The translations under genes were made by a program, and so were the position numbers. The notes under the pieces were generated by a model. That model ran no database searches and was not told the DNA's origin. It saw nothing but the letters and a program-made list of their open reading frames with translations. A stretch of 64,000 bases of DNA from Oxytricha trifallax (Eukaryota; Ciliophora; Spirotrichea; Sporadotrichida; Oxytrichidae), in the NCBI GenBank assembly GCA_000711775.1, contig ARYC01025720.1, forward strand, positions 1 through 64,000, written 5' to 3'. Shown piece after piece: positions 23,601 through 37,000 of the stretch. How positions within the stretch are numbered: position 1 is the stretch's first letter; every line of letters starts with the position of its first letter.

Positions 23601-26600
23601 CTTGGTTGCCATACTAATCATATTCTTCTTCTCTTATTGAATACTTTCAAATGCAACATGCAGCTCAATTCTGCTAAGGACCCACAATCTTATCTTCTCA
23701 ATGATATTAACTTCTATGTGCATCTATCCCAACATTCTCTCAATTTGATCCAATTCAATTCTGTCGTTTAAATCTCTGGACTTTGATACGAATAAGTCCT
23801 TCAGACAAGACATGACACTACCAGATCTGTTGTCAAATGGAAGATTTACTATCATTTATTTCAAAAGATTAGTGAAGTTTGCTCTTCCAATCTAAATCTT
23901 ATCATAGGTTGAGTCTTTCCCGTAAAGTTATATGAGCAAGTTGTGCTTAAAAATATACAAAAACTATACTATAATTACGAAATTAATGCTCTGGTTTTTC
24001 GAGTCCACGTTAAACCCATTTACTTAAACCTTGAATTATATCATAAAATTCATTTTGCTTCTTTTTGCGGAGATGAGTAGGCCATTTTCGTAATCTCAAT
24101 ACCAAATTAAATTGTCGGATTAGACTCATTAAGTTCTTATAATAATAGAATGTTTTCTATAGAATACTATAAATTATTATTATAATTGGTAGATAGAAAG
24201 TTTGATTCTTTTACATCAAGACTAGCTGACTAAGTTTTTCTAAGTCACCTAGATTTTTCGTCAGTTCTGCTACATAAACGTATAAATTATAACTTATATC
24301 TATAAATAAATCTTTAATAAATTAAAATGCAGTTGTTATAGTTTACTGCTTTCTTAGATTCATTCTTGATTAGTAGCCATGTAAATATTTCTATATAACA
24401 TATGCTTTCTCTTCTTGCAACTTATTGGTTTTTATCTGCTCTTTTTCCTCTCTATACTTCTCCACCACCTTTTTGGGGTTTTTCTTTGTGTCTTTATAAT
24501 TTATAGCTTAATATTTTGATTATTTACTTAAAAATAAAATCTATTAATATTTTATATAGTTTTTGTTATAAGGTTTGTAAAGAGGAATGAGTTATCTTTT
24601 CTCTCCATTATTCTGAATCTTAGTTAAAATATATTATAAACTATATTGCAAAAACTTAGAATTTCATGATTATTTCTAAGGTTAAGAATCTGTTGAAAAC
24701 AAATAGAAATCTAAAACAAAATATAAATAAGTTTTTAAGGAAACTGATGAACATAGAGAATATAATGAATGTTTTACAAAATCATAAGGACAATGTACTT
24801 AATTTATAAAAAAATTAAAAGCTTATTTTACAACCAAAATCTAACAATTTATAATTCTCAAAAGCAGATTGAACATTAATCTTTCCAGGCGATATTCAAT
24901 TCACTCATCATATTTATTAATACAAGTTAGGAGTTGAGAATGAAACACTTTCAAAGCAGTGACAAACTCATTCATTCAATAAATTAGTTGATAATTTTTG
25001 TAGTAATTTGTGAGCAAAATTTATAAATAGCTTGCTCCCAGTTTTAGGGTTGACTGCTGGATTTGTTTACTTGCAGTGTTGAATGGCTCTAAATTTATCC
25101 TGAATAAATTTCATCTTCTCAAAGTCTTACTCTTTCCTCCCACTTTGCTATTAGTTTGTTGGCTGAACTTACCCTCCTGAATTCACTCTACTAACTTCCT
25201 TTGATTCCACTTGCAAAAGGATCTACTTAGCTTCTTGAAATGTCAATCGAGCATTCTTCTGAACCTGTGTACTTTACCCTTCGTTAGAGTTCTATGTGTT
25301 GGGATTAGTTGCACAAAGCAATAAGGAGTTGCTGGTTGATTCCTTGCTTGGCGACACTGTTTAGGTAAAAGTGGAAGACTAAGAGTTAGTGTTTATGTTG
25401 TTGTTGCTCTAAACTAGACTAGGGGAAGATAACAAACCATTCATTTCAATACTTGAACCTTGAGGCAATTTCTATCCCAGGGCAGCAGAATTAGAAGTGA
25501 ATTGCAGGTCTTTTAAATCCAATGGCTTTAATATAGAATTTTGCTGAGGAATCAAGTTATTTGAGACATTTTACTATATCTTAAGCTACTATTGTTTATC
25601 ATTTGATCGCATGCTTCTAGGATCTTTGCTTAACTAATCATTTATAAATGACAGCCTGGTTGGATGTATATTATCACATAAATCTACTATCATCTAATTT
25701 TCTTGAGCTTCAGAATTTTGAATTTGCTATTTCTGCTGATTAGCTTATTGATTGATTAAGTTCTACTCTTGATTAAAATCATTAGTTTTCTGACGTTTTG
25801 TTACAGCTTACTTCGAACTCTAATTTTGATTCTAAATCTAGTCTATTCCTCTATTTCTTTTCCCAAGCAGATCATTTGCCAAGTCATGACTTTATGCTGC
25901 ACTCATAGTAGAAACAACTTTAGAGGATAACATTTGTGGAGAGGTCACATCTCTCAAAGGAGATCTGCTTTCAATTATTTCATTTCTCATCTCATTTCGA
26001 TTAATACTTGATTATTGCTGATGCTGAATCGCATTTGTGGACCCAATCTAGCTACGATCACCTTAGGAATTCTTTGAAGCATTAAATCGACTGTCAAATT
26101 CTTGTAGAATACTAGAAACTTTCTCTCTCACACTACCCTCAATATTAAAGCTGGAAAGAAACGCCTTCAACTCAGCTCTGATTTTTTACTAAAGCTAATT
26201 GTTTCCTCTTTCGCTCAGCATTAATTTCTTAAGAATGTTCAATGCGACAAAAAGTTAGCTCTGTTCCTTGTTCTCAGTCTTTTCTGAACTATATTCATTT
26301 CATTATGTTTCAATTTTAAAAAGGAGATTGCTTTACTTACAGCTAGCTCAGCTTGGTTAAGGTGCCAGATATATTGTTTATGTCAAAAGAAACTGGATAA
26401 TGACCAAACAAGTCCACAGTTTTGACTGATGCTATGAAACTCACAAAACACATGTGTGGGGGAATTGCATGATGTTGCAAACTTTATCTGGAAACATTCA
26501 CTTATTGCGAAATTTCACCTCCGAATCTCTGTTGATTTTGTTGCTAAATCACATTTTGCTACATCTGTTAACTATTCTTGTTAATTGCAAAAGTGGGTAG

Positions 26601-26636
26601 TTAATGTGATTTAGGAAGTTAGGGTAAAGTAGACAT
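20641..26636 (-). CDS. HECT-type E3 ubiquitin ligase
   Basis: The start ATG at 26636 gives [20 protein letters not shown] followed by a long Gln/Asn/Ser-rich region (to about 25100), then a helical middle. The HECT domain occupies about 22290-20641: [121 protein letters not shown], and the catalytic [17 protein letters not shown] (Cys codon 20740-20742), ending GFELA and TGA at 20641. HECT ligases accept ubiquitin on that cysteine and pass it to substrates. The N-terminal region gives no known targeting domain that I can see. One intron (GTAAGTAAAG...GAATATAG) lies near 26290-26340, with more AT-rich interruptions through the gene. Coding length should be roughly 1,700 residues. Confidence 0.85.
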
Positions 26637-26841
26637 GTTTTGAGTGGGAATTGGGGGATTGAACTGACTTTGTTAATTCAAGCGAAAGTTACTTTACTAA
26701 TACATTTAATTAATTGTTTATGATTTTAAATTCTTAAGTAGATTTATCAAATCTACATTTCAAGTATCCTCTAAGTCATAGTTAGAACTCAATTTGTTAA
26801 TGAAATAAATATATTTCTTTTAAGATTATGATAATTAGATG

Positions 26842-28547
26842 TCATTGATCAAATATCTTTACTCCGAGTCTGTCTTCGACAAGTCTACCATAGAAATAAC
26901 CACCGTATGCAATCATATCATCATTAAAATCGTAGGTACTTGTATGCAGAGTCTTGAGTACAGTTTCACTAGGTTTTTTTATTCCTAGCATGAAGAAGCA
27001 ACCTGGCTTTTCTTCCAAGAAAAATGAAAAATCTTCACTAGCTGTTAGTGGCAAGTCTGCATCTTTTTATTCTTTTTTTTTAAAAAATTTCCTGGTAAAA
27101 AAGAAAAGTATAATATTATGAATCTTTGACCAAATGAGCTCCTAAGTGTTGAGTAGCTATTCTTTAAATGTGTTCAGTTTCTTTGGCATGATTGATAACA
27201 GCTGGATACATATCGTTAAACTTAACTTCTGCTACACATCCATATGTATCAGCTTATTTGAAATCTTTTATACATTCTCTCAAATTCTTTGATCAAATAT
27301 AAGATACTAAGCTGTAGTGTTTGCAATAAGATTGATCTTCTCCTTGATCTTGGCAAGAACCTCTTTATTATAGCTTCTAATTGTGCCCTGCATGTAGGCT
27401 TTATCAGGCATGACATTATGAGTGAATCCACTATCGAAGTTAGTGATAGTGAACACGAAGTTCTCCTTGCTGTTGATACATCTTGACTTAACTGTGTGAA
27501 GATTAGTCAGGATGAAGGAACCTGCAGTGATCACATCTTGAGTCAAGTGAGGGAGAGAGGCGTGACCACCCTTCCCGTGGACTGTGATTTCAATTACTGT
27601 TACCTGGGCCATGATTGGACCTGGAGTCACTCTGACTTCACCCTCGTTGAATTGAGGAACATTCATAAAAACAAATATTATAATGTATTCCCTTAGTATT
27701 TTTTAAATTAAATTAACTTAATTTATTAGTTATTTAAAAGAATTATTATATTTTACAATTAAATTAAATAAAAATTATACCAATATATATTATGGAAACC
27801 ATAGACTTCATCAACACCATCCAAGCAATTGTCTTCTTTAATCATTGGATAAGCACCACCTGGACCTTCTTCTGCTGGTTAGAACAGCAATCTGACACAA
27901 ATATCATTCAATTTAATATATTTAAAATTAAGGAAATTTAAGTGTATATTTAACACACTTATTAGCTGGTATTTTATCTCTTCTATTGGCAATGACTTGT
28001 GCAGCAGCCAGAAGAGTGGTAATATGTCCATCATGACCACACATGTGAGCGAATGAAGTCACTGATTTGTATTCTAAGTGTGGGTTGTTCTCTGGAATGG
28101 GAAGTCCATCCAAATCTGCTCTCAACGCAATCATATTCACACTATATAATATTGCATTTTTTAATACTTGGCACACTGCCTTCGATTTCATTATCAACAG
28201 CTGTGCCTGTCCCTTTGATATCTACAACTAACCCAGTCTTGGCTGCCACCTTAATGTTTTCCTCCTCAATGCCATAACTTAACAAAGCACTCTTGACTTT
28301 CTTCTATGTTTCAAATTCTTAAAAGCCTCCTTCTGGGTGTTTGTGGATGTCTCTGCGGAGTGTCACCAGATTCACCATTAAATTACATTCTAAATAAAAT
28401 CATATCTTTATCACTATTTTTAGAAAAAATAACATAAAATATTTGTTAATTCTGTATATCACAACCAGCTTGCTGCATGTGCTTCAAGTAATCATAGTTG
28501 ATATCAGGGTTGATCTCTGACACTGTGTAATTGGACTAAGATTCCAT
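26842..28547 (-). CDS. M20-family amidohydrolase/aminoacylase
   Basis: The start ATG at 28547 gives MESQSNYTVSEINPDINYDY; stop TGA at 26842-26844. Family motifs in order: LVTLRRDIHKHPEGGF, IALRADLDGLPIPE, SFAHMCGHDGHITTLLAAAQ (metal-binding Cys/His/Asp), GVDEVYGFHN, GPIMAQ, GKGGHASLPH (dimerisation-domain motif), THNVMPDKAYMQGTIRSYNK and LTASEDFSFFLEEKPGCFFM near the end. This is the M20D pattern of hippurate, IAA-amino-acid and N-acyl-amino-acid hydrolases, which use metal to cleave amide bonds. The substrate cannot be told from sequence. No signal peptide is visible, so it is probably cytosolic. Interruptions: a 34-bp IES at 28138-28171 with pointer CACACT, an AT-rich non-GT/AG segment at about 27672-27793, and others near 27060, 27890 and 28390. 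Confidence 0.85.
28138..28177 (-). other. short IES with 6-bp pointer in M20 gene
   Basis: CACACT (AGTGTG on the coding strand) occurs at 28138-28143 and 28172-28177. Removing one copy and the AT-rich DNA between (34 bp) joins EIEGSV to NMIALRADLDG in frame, restoring the conserved ALRAD motif of the family. The borders are not GT..AG. Confidence 0.75.
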
Positions 28548-28934
28548 AATATTTATACAAGATATTTCTAAAATAAAGATATTTTAATTATTATTGTACT
28601 TCTCTTTTTATCAATATATAATTTACATGATCATCTCAATGTCAAATGTCTATTATTAATATTAATATTAAATAACACTATTATTCACTTGTATATTATG
28701 ATAAAATAAGTAGTATTATAGTAATTTAAATAATAATAATTATAGTAATGATTGCTGAATCGGGGCAAATAGCAGCACCAACAAATACTCTTGACTAAGT
28801 AAAGTCTGAGAGTGGTAGACATTAGAGTAGAGACGATAAGAGTAAAGAGAGAAGTAGAACGAGACATCGAAGGGATTATTAATTATTAATAACCCTTTTT
28901 GTATAAATAATCTAATTATCATACAATATTAATT
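28548..28934. other. divergent intergenic region
   Basis: About 390 bp between the starts of the M20 gene (minus) and the CWC22 gene (plus). It is AT-rich with TATAATTT-like runs and must hold both 5' ends. I see no further gene or repeat. Confidence 0.5.
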
Positions 28935-30850
28935 ATGGATGACTCAAGTTCTGAGGAGAGAAATCATAGGAAAAAGAGGAGAGGAAGCAGTTCAAGATCA
29001 TCTTCATCCCCAAGAAAAGAAAACAAACATCACAAGAGTAGTAGCAAAAGAGAAGACAAATACGATCGAAGAGCAGGTAAACGCAGATAATCAAGGAGTT
29101 ACAGCTCAAGCAGAGATAGAAATTCAAGAAGAAGACATGATGGATCTAGAAGAGATAGAAATGATAAGGAAAACTATAGAAGTAGACATGAAAGAGACAG
29201 CCACCGTAGATCTTCAAGAGATAGAGATAATCGAAGAAACGATGAGAGAAGCGAGAGAGGCAGAGGAGAAAAGAAATATGAATCTAGAAGAGACGATAGA
29301 GACAACTCTCGATCTAGAAATGATAACAAATCTAGAGAAGAACAAAAGAAAGTGTCAACTTTGCCAGATCGTAGACCAGAGGATTTTGAGGTTGGTACAA
29401 TGAAACCAGTGGTACCTCACCAGAGAAATGCACACATGCCAGCAGCTGCAGGTGGAGTCTATATCCCACCCTTCAAAATGAAGGCCATGCTTGAAGAATT
29501 GAAAAACAAGGAGAAAACCTCAATCGATCACTAAAAATACATGTGGGAGATGCTTCGTAAATCCATTAATGGTATTGTTAACAAAGTGAACACCTCAAAC
29601 ATCCAAAACATCATTCTTGAGTTATTCAATGAAAATTTGCTGAGAGGTAAGGGACTCCTCTCAAGAGCTATTATGAAAGCTTAAATGGCTTCACCAAACT
29701 TCTCGCACGTGTACTCTGCTTTAATGGCAGTGATTAACACTAAGCTACCAGATTTAGTCAGACTGATTATTAATCGTTATATTATACAATTCCAGAGAGC
29801 TTACAAGAGAAATAATAAGATTGTGTGTATGGCTACTACTAGAATGCTTGCTCATCTTATCAACTATAAGTTTCTTATTTTTCATGATTAATTCGTACAT
29901 AAAGCATATCTGAGTATATAGTTATAGTAGGTAATTCATGAAATATTGGGCTTGGAATTGCTAACACTTATGCTTGAAAATCCAACTGAGGATTCTGTTG
30001 AAATTGCAGCTGATTTTATGATTGAATGTGGTTAGGTACTTACAGATATCACTCCAGCTGGTGTCAATGCAATTCTTAAATTAATTATACATAATCAACT
30101 TTTTATGATGATTTTGATTTTGAGGTTTTTTATTATGCAATTTTCGAGAGATTCAGGACAATTCTTCACGAAGGTGAAATAGCCAAGAAAGTATAATACA
30201 CCATTGAAAATCTATTTGCAATCCGTAAAACAAGGTTTGCTGAACATCCTGGAGTTATTCCTGAACTAGATCTAGTCGAAGATGACGATAAAATTACCCA
30301 TAATTATTTAAATTAATCATTATTAATATAATAAATAGTATAAATTTAATAATGTGAGTCTTGAAGAGACAGACTTGGATGGGCAGGAAGAAACCAATGT
30401 GTTTTAATTTGATCCTAACTACGAGTAGACTGAAGCTGAGTGGGATGAAATTAAGAAAGAGATACTTGGAGAAGTGGAAGATGAGCGCATTAATAAAACT
30501 GGTGCTGGTCTGGTTAGAGGTGAGAACGATGAAGAGTTAATAAAATAACTTTATTATTTGTATTATTAATTATTAATAATCGATTAATATAAGTATTCTT
30601 TGATATTCCCTGAAAATGTAGTAATTTAATATGTATCTAAATAGTCCAATTTGCCAGATTTAATCTCCATAAAATATTACTATATATATAAAGGTAATTT
30701 TCAATAAATTTATCTAAGTCTGAAAGCGAAGAAGAAGAAGATAAAAACTAAATCTTGGACTTCACTTTAATATACATATAATCCAACTCTTGGAGTTTTT
30801 TTGTGAATGTATTTAAATTAAAAATAGAAAATTAAATTTAAATTAATTTA
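28935..30850 (+). CDS. CWC22: pre-mRNA-splicing factor CWC22, N-terminal half (MIF4G)
   Basis: The start ATG at 28935 gives [20 protein letters not shown] and a long Arg/Ser/Asp-rich tail, then [137 protein letters not shown] and [20 protein letters not shown]. This is the MIF4G module of CWC22, which escorts eIF4A3 to the spliceosome to deposit exon-junction complexes. AT-rich breaks occur near 30080-30120 and 30310-30350. The MA3 domain normally following the acidic [10 protein letters not shown] (near 30720) is not found; the frame decays into AT-rich DNA. The C-terminal half is therefore missing here, either lost or located elsewhere as in scrambled germline genes. Confidence 0.8.
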
Positions 30851-30871
30851 TCATAAAAAGTCATATTAGCA

Positions 30872-33853
30872 ATGGTAGGTAAAAACACTATGATGACTTT
30901 AGACTATTCTTTTCATTTATTTATCTTTTTCTATGAATTTATACTAATTAATCTTATTTGTAGAAGAAACATGGTGATGTGAGTAAGAGTTAGGAGGCAA
31001 ATGCGATTAAATTACAAAACACCCAAACTAATATTGCATTATAAAATGCAATATTAGTTTAATTCATAAGGGATTTTGGGGGAAGTGGTATTTATCAATT
31101 TGATATTTGTAATAAAACGCAGTAAAACCACAGAGGCAACAATAATAAAGTGGCTGCGATGATGGAGTCTAATGATAATATTCATGCGCCACTGGGAATC
31201 GCACCAATAACCAGCAATCATCATGAAAAGTATAATACATCAGCCAATGTCACTCAGATGACTAATTAATAAGACAGCACTGTCCTCAAGCAGAAAAAGA
31301 CTTATACTTCTGAAGAGGAAAAAATAAATGTAAGTCAAAAGGAATTTAAAGGAAATGGATTATAATTTGCATTTTTTCTTTAAAAAAAGCATTTCAAAAA
31401 ATTCAACTTAAGAGTAGAGTATTTTTTATATTCTTTGAAAAAAAACTTGTCCATTCATAAATGTGACTATACTTTACATTCTATAAAACAATTAATTGCA
31501 AATTATTGCCAAATTCATATTTATTTCATTGTTTTTTTCTTGAAAATTTATTAAATGCTTACTTATAGAAAAGAGGAGGTAAAGATAAGAGCTAGGTTCC
31601 TCCACTTTCCACAAAAAATGGACCATCAGGTAGCGGAATTATGACGCCTAATATATATTGAAAATGCTTATTAAATTGCTTGTAAATTATCTATTCTTTT
31701 TATTTTTGAATGCAAATAAATACCCAGGGAAGAATCAATCATAAAATAACTCATAAATCCCTAGAGAAAAAACAATTGGCTAATCAAATTTGGACAAACC
31801 AGTCGAAAAAACCACGGCTTATGGGAAATAGAAATTTGTGAAGAAAATCATTGTGGACATGGATAATGGAGAAGTTAGAAGTTTGGAGGAGGCGTTACAA
31901 CTCGCAGAAGAAGGCACGATTATTAAATTATGTGAAGGTGTCTATACTTGCAATTGATAAATTCAATTATTTATAATTTCATAGAGAAAACAGTTTCTAT
32001 AGACATATGCTAAATTATTTTAATCAAATTTTCTGAATGTAAAGATTACCAAACCAGGAATAAAAATTGAACCTAGAGATAAAGATAAGCCAGTCTATCT
32101 GCTTGGAAATGATGGTCCAGTTATCAGAGTAGATTTAAAAGAAAAAGAACATTTTGTAGTAATTAAGAAGATTTTACTTGCACATAGTGGAATCAATATT
32201 GTGGCCAAGTTTAATCAAGTTTAAGCTTAAAGCTAGCTCAGTGAAGAAACTAAACTTAGAAGTCTATTGATATGATAAAATAAATCATATTTTATAGGGA
32301 AAACTAAATAAGCGCTGGACACCTATTATTGCTTAATGTTATTTATATAAGTTTATGGCGAGAAAGGCTAATGTTAAATATTTATCAGAGTACGACATCT
32401 AAAAAGACATGAATACAGTTATTATGGTCCAAAGAGGTGGCCTTATTTTAAGAAATTGTTTGATATCACTGAGGTCACTTCCCAAGAATCTAATTTAAAA
32501 AATCCCTTGCTTAGTAGCACTTCCAAACAGCAGAGTAAACATTGTAAATTGTGAGTTTATGGGAAATGATAATAATCTGACAAGTGGGTGCTTATTCATA
32601 AATGCAGACACAGTTATGAGTTCTTGTAGGTTCACAAATTTCAAGGCAGGTGCAATACATTCAGTTGCAGAAGTTGGGCAATAAGTTGTAATACAAGATT
32701 GTGAAATTACTAAAGGAGGAAATGTTGGCATATACTGTCAAGGCAATGACGCTAAATATTGCCAAATATATGTTTAACTTTTGTATTATATTATGGTACC
32801 TTATTTCAATAATGAATAAACAATAATACATCCTACGTACGAAAATAGATTACATAGATGGCATTGGCATCAGAGTACATCGTGGAAACAGAGCAAAAAT
32901 CAAGGGTTGCACTATTGTAAAATGCCAAATAGGCATTGAAGTGCTATCAGCAGACCCTCTCATTTTAATGAATAATATTAGATAGAATTTTGAAAATGGC
33001 ATAGTAACCATAGCAAAGAATTTCGTGCGCTGTGACGGTACTATAAAATACAATACAATCGAGAAGAATAAAGATAATGGCATTATTTGTGCAGGAAAAG
33101 AAAATTTTACTCGAATAGAGAAGAATCAAAGCATAGCTAGCAACCGTAGATCAGGAATCAAAGCAATTGAAGGTGCGCAGATATCTATCGTTAAAAACAA
33201 AATAAATAGTAACTTCGCGTAGGGAATTTTGTTGGTTGAGGGAACTTCTGCACATATCGAAGGCAATGAAATTTTTACCAATTTCAAGGCAAACATTGCT
33301 TTCGGAGGTGACAATTCAAGTGACACAGTAATTTACAATATAATTTTTTAATATAGTAAACTAACATTATCCTTAAAAATTTCATCAAATTTACTATAAT
33401 TAAGTAATTTATAACAACTAGATCTACAGCTCCCGTTCAGAGGGCATTTTTGTTATAGAATCAGGATATTCCTGGATAAAAAATAATTAAATATATGATA
33501 ACAACGACGGCATAATAATGTTCGACAGCAGTCCCCATCTAACAGAAAATAATATTTATGAGAATCAGAGAGCAGGCGTAATTATCTCTGGAAGCAGTTT
33601 CCCAAGAGTTGAGAAAAACAGTGTGTTTGGTAATTCAACTAGTGGCATCATAATTAGAGATAACAGTACAGCTTTAGTTCAAAACAATAAGGTATTTTAT
33701 TTAATTTGAATTTTAACGTAATTCTTATAGATATTCAGTAATTACTATCAAGTGTCTACTCGATAGATGAAACAGGATAAAATAAACTTAATCGTTGAAG
33801 ATAATGAAATTGAGGGTCAAAATGAATTCACTAATAACTGCACTATTTTTTGA
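30872..33853 (+). CDS. right-handed beta-helix repeat protein
   Basis: A likely first exon is only ATG (30872) before a GTAGGT...TTGTAG intron, then KKHGDVSKSQEANAIKLQ and a Gln/Asn-rich region. From about 31840 the domain begins: KIIVDMDNGEVRSLEEALQL, then AEEGTIIKLCEGVYT, and a long series of short repeats such as RVNIVNCEFMGNDNNLTSG, GCTIVKCQIGIEVLSADPLI, YNTIEKNKDNGIICAGKENF, HLTENNIYENQRAGVIISGS and SVFGNSTSGIIIRDNSTALV, ending at TGA 33851-33853. The N-x-I-x-x-N-x-x-x-G-I pattern is the parallel beta-helix (NosD/CASH/FBXO11-like) solenoid. No F-box or signal peptide is visible, so the function, perhaps binding or scaffolding, is open. Introns and IESs interrupt it, including a pointer-bounded segment at 33339-33417. 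Confidence 0.75.
33335..33417 (+). other. candidate IES with ACAA pointer in beta-helix gene
   Basis: ACAA occurs at 33335-33338 and 33414-33417. Excising 79 bp between equivalent points joins DTVIYN to QIYSSRSEGIFVIESG in frame and keeps the beta-helix rhythm. The borders are not GT..AG. Confidence 0.55.
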
Positions 33854-34079
33854 AAAAATGAACATGAAACTAAAGTTTAAAATGTCTCATATTTATATAA
33901 TTCTTACGTAATCTGCTCAAAAAAGGTATCAAACCTCTTTCAAATCATAAAATGGAAGTATAGTTGTTTAATGTTTATTGTATTATATCTATAATTTTTA
34001 GTAGAATTTCGTAGAGTATAAACTGATCTTATGAATGTCACATTAAAGCAAATAATAAACAATTAAATTAAATTTAAAT

Positions 34080-37000
34080 ATGAAAAAATTAATGAACTCA
34101 AACATACTGAGACTTTTAAGTATATTCTTTATGAATGCCAGTCTAATAAGTTGCATTGGATTTTTCAGAGATTCCTATAGAGGTTAAAACTTTCATAGCA
34201 ATTTCACTCAACCAACTTATCAAAGTAAGTCATTATTATATAGAAAACATAGTCTTTATTACTTATGTATTTGGCATAGTCTTACCTTTTTCATTTTTGT
34301 ATAGCACTAATAAATTCAACTTGGAGATCTTTTCAAGTTGCAGAAGGTGTCTCCCCATACTCTAAATTGTGGCCTGCGTTTATCTCGAACGACAAAGAAA
34401 TGGATTTGTTTGTATATGAATTTGGAAGAAATACATCATGGATTAGCAATATAAGAGGTGCCAGTGCTACTCTTAAATTGAACAATATCACTCATTTGAG
34501 TTCAAGAGGTGCTTGCATATTATAAACTTTAATAGGTTCAATCATGATAATAAATTGTGTTAAGATTTTATAAAAATGGTGCTTAAATAATTGACTTTGA
34601 TAAGGACTTTAAGGAAGACTTATTGCAGTTAACTGGAGATAGAAAACAAATATTGATTTTTAGCAAGTAGACATCATTCCATAAAATTACTTGGATATCA
34701 CATGTCCTCTTTGATGTTAAAAATGCATTAGGCGATTTACAAATGTTTGCTGGAGAACAAGGAGATATGAAAAATATATTTTGATAATTCTAGAAGAATT
34801 TTATATTAGTTTACTCAGTTTCGTTAAATGAATTTTAAATTAAAATATGCGAATTTCCTCCTTCCTAGTAGACGATATAAATAATGATGAAGTTTACGAT
34901 TTAGTTATTTCCCTAGATATTACACTTGAAGATGGAGGGGAAAAGACAGTAATTTTGAGAGCAGTATAAGGAGGCAAACTTTAATTTTAATATGACAAAA
35001 TCGATCCTGAATGTGGTAAATTTTTGTTAGTTGACACTGCCCCTTTGGAATAAAGAGATTACAAGGATTTCGTTATCATAACTAAAAGTTTGAAGGTATT
35101 AAAAAGATCTTATATAAAATTAATTATAGATTGCTCTGATTAAAAACTTCGACCCAAATTGGATGTATGTCGAAATCACTCCAAATTTCCTGACACTCCA
35201 GCAATATCTAGTAATGGAAAGATTGAGTGGTCCAAGTTTCCACATTTACATAGTGGATTTCGATAAAGACGGCTATTTGGACATAGTTTTACCAAATACC
35301 CAGACCAATAAATTAGTTTACTTGAAGAACCCAGGAAGTGCATATTGGAGAAAAATGAGTTAAATTGTGTATTAAGCTAATAAACAAAAGCAAATTTAGG
35401 ATCTTAAGGTGTTAGAGAAGTGGCAATAAGTTCAAGTAGTTACAAGCGCATTTTCAGATCAAATTTAGGATTTCGTTTTAGTTAATATAGACTCAGAGGA
35501 TAAGCTAGTCGTTGTAGTTTTAAGCCCTAATGCAATAGGTAAGATTCTTTAATTCTTAAATTTCAAATACAAAAGAGTCATAAAATAGCACTTTATCATG
35601 AAATATAAATAAATAAAGTTTGATTTAATCATGGAGAATATAAACGGCAAAAATAGTGATGAAATGATGAGGATCATCGTGCTTGAAGATGCTCAAAAGC
35701 AAAATTCGTAAAAAATCTCGACTCCTTCAAAATAAGACTACTAACAAGTTTTCTCGAGAATCTAGAATGATCAATAAAAACTAATAAATGGTAATAACTC
35801 TAAGTTTATGAAGGGCACATAACTTCAATTTAATTAAAGGAATATTGGTACTAGTAGCGCTGGAAATTCGAACATCAAAATGAAAAATCAATCAAAAATA
35901 GCTTCACCTATGCTTCAGTAAAATGTATCATCACCAGCAACCAAGACAAAATCGTCTCATCACTCAAATAGATTAAGCATAAACTTAACTGAAGGCAGTT
36001 CAACTTCAGTAAATGTTGGTCTTAGCTCATATGGTTAGCAAATAATTAACACAGTACCTTTGCATCAAAATACAGATAAATTGCAGTAGTACTCAACAAA
36101 CTCGTATTAAAAGTCAAACTAAACAGTTTACTCTTAAAATTAATAGCAAAGTAACATCATGAGCCAATCTATGGGAAGCAACTTCGGTTTAAATAAAGTT
36201 AACTCTAATGGATTTTAAGTCAAAGATGATGAGCCAGCAAAGCCAATGTTTTCGATGCCAACTATTTCATTTGACTTGCGTAAGGAAATCGAGATGTAGA
36301 ATAAACGAATCGAAGAAATGAAAATGACTGATTCTCGAAACTCGAATAATGATCGTAATTTAGATGAGTCATTAGAAGATGAAGGGGAAGACTGAGAAGA
36401 GGTTGAACTACATCATACTTAAAAGTCAAATACCATTAAAGACAATCATCTAACATAGTAAAACACCTAGTATTATGCTCTGAACACTAATCAACAAAGA
36501 TAATAGCAGTTGCCAATAATTAATAATAATTAGTAGCAGCAATAATTAATATAAAGAAGGAAGGATACTAGGAGAAAGTTAAAATTAACTGTAAACACCA
36601 ATCATTGCAGAGCTGAGCTTGACACTATATAATATGTGATTGATAAAAATGGCTATAAAGAATCTCAGTAGGCTGGTGATGGGAACATACTTTGGTACGG
36701 TTTAGCTTTAAGAGATCATGATATAGATGTTATTAGGATAAGAAACGCTCTAGTGAATAGGTACCCCTTAATGGATGTAAGTTACATTATTAATTTTATA
36801 TTTTAGATAGCACTTTGCAAAGAAAAATGTCTTTTGTGTCATTCTTAGTCGTTTGTAGAGGTACTTTCCTGAATAGTTTAATTTTACTCCTCCGACATTT
36901 CTATTACCTGACGAATAGTATGAGCTTGAAGAATATATGAGAGCTTTCCCAAGCTACACTTTTATTGCAAAACCATCTAAAGGTAGAGGTGGTGATGGAA

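Noticed and set aside
27496..27696. Plus-strand frame within the M20 gene
   Set aside because: Antisense to conserved M20 motifs (GHASLPH, GPIMAQ), so a shadow.
28939..29403. 154-residue Glu-rich plus frame
   Set aside because: One base off the CWC22 RS-rich tail; low-complexity shadow with no link to the MIF4G domain.
29862..29940. IES in CWC22 between HLIN and [10 protein letters not shown]
   Set aside because: The region is in frame without removal and no pointer pair gives a multiple-of-three excision; it may be an in-frame insertion or an intron, so no IES is called.
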